A stretch of 43,918 nt of DNA, from NCBI RefSeq assembly GCF_018130955.1, contig NZ_JAFCJM010000057.1:1-43918 (forward strand), written 5' to 3'. The notes under the pieces were generated by a model. The model saw nothing but the letters and a program-made list of their open reading frames with translations, searched no databases and was not told the origin of the DNA. The position numbers and the translations under genes are program-made. This stretch comes from Bradyrhizobium liaoningense (GTDB lineage Bacteria > Pseudomonadota > Alphaproteobacteria > Rhizobiales > Xanthobacteraceae). Below, in pieces: positions 41,165 through 43,918 of this stretch. The first letter of the stretch is position 1, and each line of letters starts with the position of its first letter.

Positions 41165-42328
41165 ATGGAAATGAACGCGAAGCCGAATGAAGCCGTGATC
41201 GCAAACGCCAGGATTGTGCTGGCGGACCGCGTGATCGAGCAAGGCTGGATCGCTCTTGCCGACGGCAAGATCGCCGAGGTCGGCGAAGGCAGGGCGCCCG
41301 CGGGCGCCGAAGATGCCGGCGGCGACCTCGTCACACCGGGCCTGATCGAACTGCACACCGACCATCTCGAAGCCCATTACGTGCCGCGTCCAAAGGTGTT
41401 TTGGGACCCGATTGCCGCTGTCATCTCCTATGACGGCCAGCTCGCCACCTCGGGCATCACCACCGTGCTGGATTCCTTGCGTGTCTGGCGCGAGGACGGC
41501 GCCGAAGAAGTCGACGGCCGCGCGGGCATTCTGGCGAAGGCGATCACGGCTGCACGTGACGAAAATCTGCTGCGCGCCGACCACTTTTTGCATCTGCGCT
41601 GCGAGATCCCGATGCCGAGCGTGGTCGAGGAGGCCAAGGAGCTGATCGGCCGCCCCGACGTGCGGCTGATGTCGCTGATGGACCACACGCCCGGACAGCG
41701 CCAGTTCCGCGACGAGGTCAAGCTGCGCGACTACTATCGCGGCAAGGGCGCCGGCATGACCGATGCCCAGCTCGACGAGCTCTTCGCCAAGCGTTTTGCC
41801 TATCAGCAGGCCTATGCGGCCAACAACATGCGCGAGATCGTGGCGCTGGCGCATGAGTACAGGATTCCGCTCGCGAGCCACGACGACACCACGGAAGAGA
41901 ACGTGGTGGACGCGGTGCGCGATGGCGTTGCGGTGGCAGAATTCCCGACCACGATCGAAGCGGCGCGCGGCCTCAACGAGGCCGGCATCGACATCCTCAT
42001 GGGCGCGCCGAACGTGGTACGCGGCGGCTCGCACTCCGGCAATATCGCAGCCGTCGATCTCGCGCGCGAAGGCCTTCTGGACATCCTGTCGTCGGACTAC
42101 ATTCCCTCGAGCCTGCTGATGGCGGCGCTGCAACTGCCGGTGGTCGCGCCCGCGATCGACCTGCCGGCCGCGATCCGCACCGTGACCAAGGCGCCCGCTG
42201 AAGCCGTTGGGCTGACCGACCGCGGCGAAATCGCGGTCGGCAAGCGTGCCGATTTGATCCGCGTGCACGTCGTCGGAAACGTTCCCGTGGTGCGCAGCGT
42301 CTGGCGCGAAGGGCGCCGCGTCGCATGA
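41165..42328 (+). CDS. phnM: PhnM, ribosyl phosphonate triphosphate pyrophosphohydrolase
   Basis: 387 aa of the amidohydrolase superfamily. PhnM removes pyrophosphate from 5-phosphoribosyl-1-phosphonate triphosphate before PhnJ acts. It has the HTDH metal motif (LIELHTDHLEAHYVPRP near 61), LMDHTPGQRQF, LASHDDTTEENV with its ligand His, and MGAPNVVRGGSHSGN. The ATG at 41165 follows GAAGGACAA. The stop overlaps phnN. Confidence 0.95.
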   Translation: MEMNAKPNEAVIANARIVLADRVIEQGWIALADGKIAEVGEGRAPAGAEDAGGDLVTPGLIELHTDHLEAHYVPRPKVFWDPIAAVISYDGQLATSGITTVLDSLRVWREDGAEEVDGRAGILAKAITAARDENLLRADHFLHLRCEIPMPSVVEEAKELIGRPDVRLMSLMDHTPGQRQFRDEVKLRDYYRGKGAGMTDAQLDELFAKRFAYQQAYAANNMREIVALAHEYRIPLASHDDTTEENVVDAVRDGVAVAEFPTTIEAARGLNEAGIDILMGAPNVVRGGSHSGNIAAVDLAREGLLDILSSDYIPSSLLMAALQLPVVAPAIDLPAAIRTVTKAPAEAVGLTDRGEIAVGKRADLIRVHVVGNVPVVRSVWREGRRVA

Positions 42329-42909
42329 GCGAAACCCTGGCGATGGCCGAACAGAAAGAGGCGATCGGGCCGGGCCGGCTGATCCTCGTGGTCGGGCCGA
42401 GCGGCGCCGGCAAGGACACGCTGCTGGGCCTCGCGCGCGCCGCCTGCGCCGAGGACACCGACATCGTCTTCCCGCGCCGCATCGTGACGCGCGAGGCGTC
42501 GGCGGCCGAGGACAACATCGCGATGAGCCCGGACGAGTTTCGCCGCGCGCTCGATCACGGCGACTTTGCCGAGCATTGGGAGGCGCACGGCCATGCCTAT
42601 GCTCTCCCGATCGAGATCAATGACGACATCCGGGCCGGCCGCACGGTCGTCGCCAATGTCTCGCGCACGGTGCTGGACGATCTGCGCTGTGCCTATGTCA
42701 ACGTCGTCGTGGTCGCGATCACGGCGCCGCCGGAAGTGCTCGCCGAACGCCTGGCCGCACGCGCCCGCGTCAGCGACGGCAATATCCGCGAACGGCTCGA
42801 TCGCGCTGTCGGAACCAGCGCCGACGTCACCATTGTCAATGCCGGCAGCGCCGAATATCACGGCCGGCATCTGGTGCGGGTCATCAGGAACGAGTGCTGG
42901 CACGAGTAG
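42325..42909 (+). CDS. phnN: PhnN, ribose 1,5-bisphosphate phosphokinase
   Basis: 194 aa. A guanylate-kinase-like P-loop (VVGPSGAGKDTLL near 21), then FPRRIVTREASAAEDNIAMSPDEFR and the HAYALPIEI segment of PhnN. It turns ribose 1,5-bisphosphate, left after C-P cleavage, into PRPP. It overlaps phnM by ATGA. Confidence 0.94.
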   Translation: MSETLAMAEQKEAIGPGRLILVVGPSGAGKDTLLGLARAACAEDTDIVFPRRIVTREASAAEDNIAMSPDEFRRALDHGDFAEHWEAHGHAYALPIEINDDIRAGRTVVANVSRTVLDDLRCAYVNVVVVAITAPPEVLAERLAARARVSDGNIRERLDRAVGTSADVTIVNAGSAEYHGRHLVRVIRNECWHE

Positions 42910-42940
42910 ATCAGGCACGGAAAGCAAGGAGAGTGACGGA

Positions 42941-43552
42941 ATGACGGTGATTGCGACGATCGACCAGCTCGAGGCCATCTACGGCCAGACCAACGACGCT
43001 TCGACCGTGAAGGTCGCCGATCACGTCACGCCACTCTATCGCACCTTCATCGAGAAATCGCCGTTTGCCGCGCTCGCGACCATCGGCCACGAGGGCATCG
43101 ATTGCTCGCCGCGCGGCGACTTGCCGGGCTTTGTCCGCGTTCACGACGAAAAGACGCTGATGCTACCGGATCGCCGCGGCAACAACCGCGTCGATTCCCT
43201 GCGCAACATCGTCCGTGACCCCCGCGTCTCGCTGATGTTCCTGATCCCGGGCTCCGGCAACGCCATCCGCGCCAACGGCCGCGCGCACCTCTCCGTCGAT
43301 GCCGATCTGCTTGCCTCGTTCAAGGTCGACGGCAAGGCGCCGCGCAGCGTGATGGTGATGGAGGTCGACGAGATCTATTTCCAGTGTGCGCGCGCCATCG
43401 TACGCTCCGACCTCTGGAATCCCGACAAGCGCATCGATCCGAAGACGTTGCCGACGCCCGGCCAGATCCTCGCCGAGATGAGCCAGCACACCGTCGGCGG
43501 CGAGGAATACGATCGCGCTTGGCCCGCGCGCGCTGCCGCGACGATGTGGTAG
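42941..43552 (+). CDS. PPOX-family flavin-binding protein
   Basis: 203 aa, 31 bases after phnN and on the same strand. It shows the pyridoxamine 5'-phosphate oxidase-like split barrel: FAALATIGHEGIDCSPRGDLPGFVRV near 37, LMLPDRRGNNRVDSLRNIV and VSLMFLIPGSGNAIRANG. These match the FMN-dependent PPOX proteins of the MSMEG_1061 type rather than PdxH. GCAAGGAGAG precedes the ATG. Whether it serves phosphonate metabolism is unknown; the tight spacing suggests at least shared transcription. Confidence 0.87.
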   Translation: MTVIATIDQLEAIYGQTNDASTVKVADHVTPLYRTFIEKSPFAALATIGHEGIDCSPRGDLPGFVRVHDEKTLMLPDRRGNNRVDSLRNIVRDPRVSLMFLIPGSGNAIRANGRAHLSVDADLLASFKVDGKAPRSVMVMEVDEIYFQCARAIVRSDLWNPDKRIDPKTLPTPGQILAEMSQHTVGGEEYDRAWPARAAATMW

Positions 43553-43563
43553 CCGCTTTCTTG

Positions 43564-43760
43564 CCTCTCCCCCTGTGGGAGAGGGTGGCTTGCCGGGTAG
43601 CGGCGAGACGGGTGAGGGGTTCTCTCCACGAGTCAGTCGCCCGCTCGAGTTCGCCGAGAGAACCCCTCATCCGGCACCATAGCCGAAGCTTCGCTTCGGC
43701 GTTCTTAGGAACGGCCGCCGGAGGCGGCCTATGCCACCTTCTCCCACAAGGGGAGAAGGG
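43564..43760. repeat. Interspersed palindrome, family C, copy 6
   Basis: Arms CCTCTCCCCCTGTGGGAGA and TCTCCCACAAGGGGAGAAGGG, with GGTGAGGGGTTCTCT/AGAGAACCCCTCATCC and the two small hairpins (CCGAAGCTTCGCTTCGG, GCCGCCGGAGGCGGC) also seen in copy 1. It ends about 15 bases from the IS end. Confidence 0.85.
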
Positions 43761-43774
43761 AAGTGAGCGGTCCT

Positions 43775-43918
43775 AACCGGCTACATGGGTAACAGAATAG
43801 ACCGACGACATGGGTAACAGGTCAACTGTCGGCAAGGAGGACTTTGCCGATGGGTTGGAAGGAGACCTGTGCCGTGGACGAGCGGATGCGCTTTATGGTG
43901 GCGGTTGAGAAGGGCGAG
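43775..43918 (+). mobile_element. IS481-like insertion sequence, 5' end
   Basis: AACCGGCTACATGGGTAACA begins the element, with a second ATGGGTAACA 25 bp on (43785 and 43810). A strong ribosome site (GGCAAGGAGG, 43831-43840) leads to a transposase start. The element continues past the window edge, so the far end and target duplication cannot be seen. Confidence 0.75.
43850..43918 (+). CDS. IS481-family transposase, N-terminal fragment
   Basis: 23 codons to the window edge: it starts MGWKETCAVDERMRF and continues with MVAVEKGE. The opening MGWKETC-DERMRF is typical of IS481-type DDE transposases in rhizobia; the HTH and DDE parts lie outside. The start follows AAGGAGG by 9 bases. Family call rests on this short segment only. 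Confidence 0.7.
   Translation, partial: MGWKETCAVDERMRFMVAVEKGE

Noticed and set aside
1..43918. The whole window as a composite transposon between two IS copies
   Set aside because: The cargo is housekeeping (metZ, dcd, lysS, tRNA-Gly) with uniform codon bias, and no target duplications can be seen. Assembly breaks at repeated IS elements explain the edges better.

Overview
The window looks like a chromosomal segment of a Bradyrhizobium-type alphaproteobacterium. The evidence is high GC with strong third-position GC bias, a SAM-II riboswitch before a methionine gene, a class I lysyl-tRNA synthetase, and many copies of palindromic intergenic repeats of the kind common in that group. Most of the gene content is core metabolism (metZ, dcd, lysS, tRNA-Gly), so this is not a mobile island. 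Both outer edges, however, run into IS481-like insertion sequence ends.

Layout. 1-75: IS end. 82-1420: metZ on the minus strand with a SAM-II leader and an apparent intrinsic terminator. 1505-6370: a double-length dCTP deaminase, a PAS protein, an unrecognised 349-aa protein and a MATE exporter. 6369-9471: minus-strand genes, namely a Gly/Met-rich exported protein, SRPBCC, VOC, an AraC regulator and an Ogt-type alkyltransferase. 9646-12513: tRNA-Gly(CCC), an alpha/beta hydrolase, an XRE-cupin regulator and two GNAT acetyltransferases. 12868-13896: two Rnk/GreA-C-like proteins plus a 32-aa membrane peptide. 14050-17423: a PepSY protein and cytochrome b561, divergent from a second PepSY protein, an OmpR-type regulator and a histidine kinase. 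17434-26386: a sugar locus with a LacI-type regulator, xylulokinase, xylose isomerase, ABC importer, aldo/keto reductase and amidohydrolase. 26559-27536: an ECF sigma factor between two small membrane proteins, each with a CPMC motif. 27962-30567: NTF2-like, RidA and an FAD dehydrogenase on the minus strand. 30822-35189: a periplasmic protein, a small membrane protein, SCO, a solute-binding protein and lysS. 35448-35730: a decayed locus. 35740-43552: the phosphonate C-P lyase cluster phnF / phnGHIJKLMN plus a PPOX-family flavoprotein. 43564-43918: a repeat, then the start of an IS481-type transposase.

How it works together. The phn genes encode the whole C-P lyase core (PhnG-L), PhnM and PhnN. 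They sit behind a candidate Pho box and a perfect palindrome that is probably the PhnF operator. The PhnCDE importer is not in the window. The sugar locus pairs an isomerase/kinase route (XylA, XylB) with enzymes typical of an oxidative aldose to lactone to acid route. The PepSY/cytochrome b561/two-component block looks like one envelope redox or metal-sensing unit. The most unusual items are the metZ leader, which reads as a transcription-attenuating SAM-II switch with a visible antiterminator, and the sigma factor/CPMC membrane protein trio.
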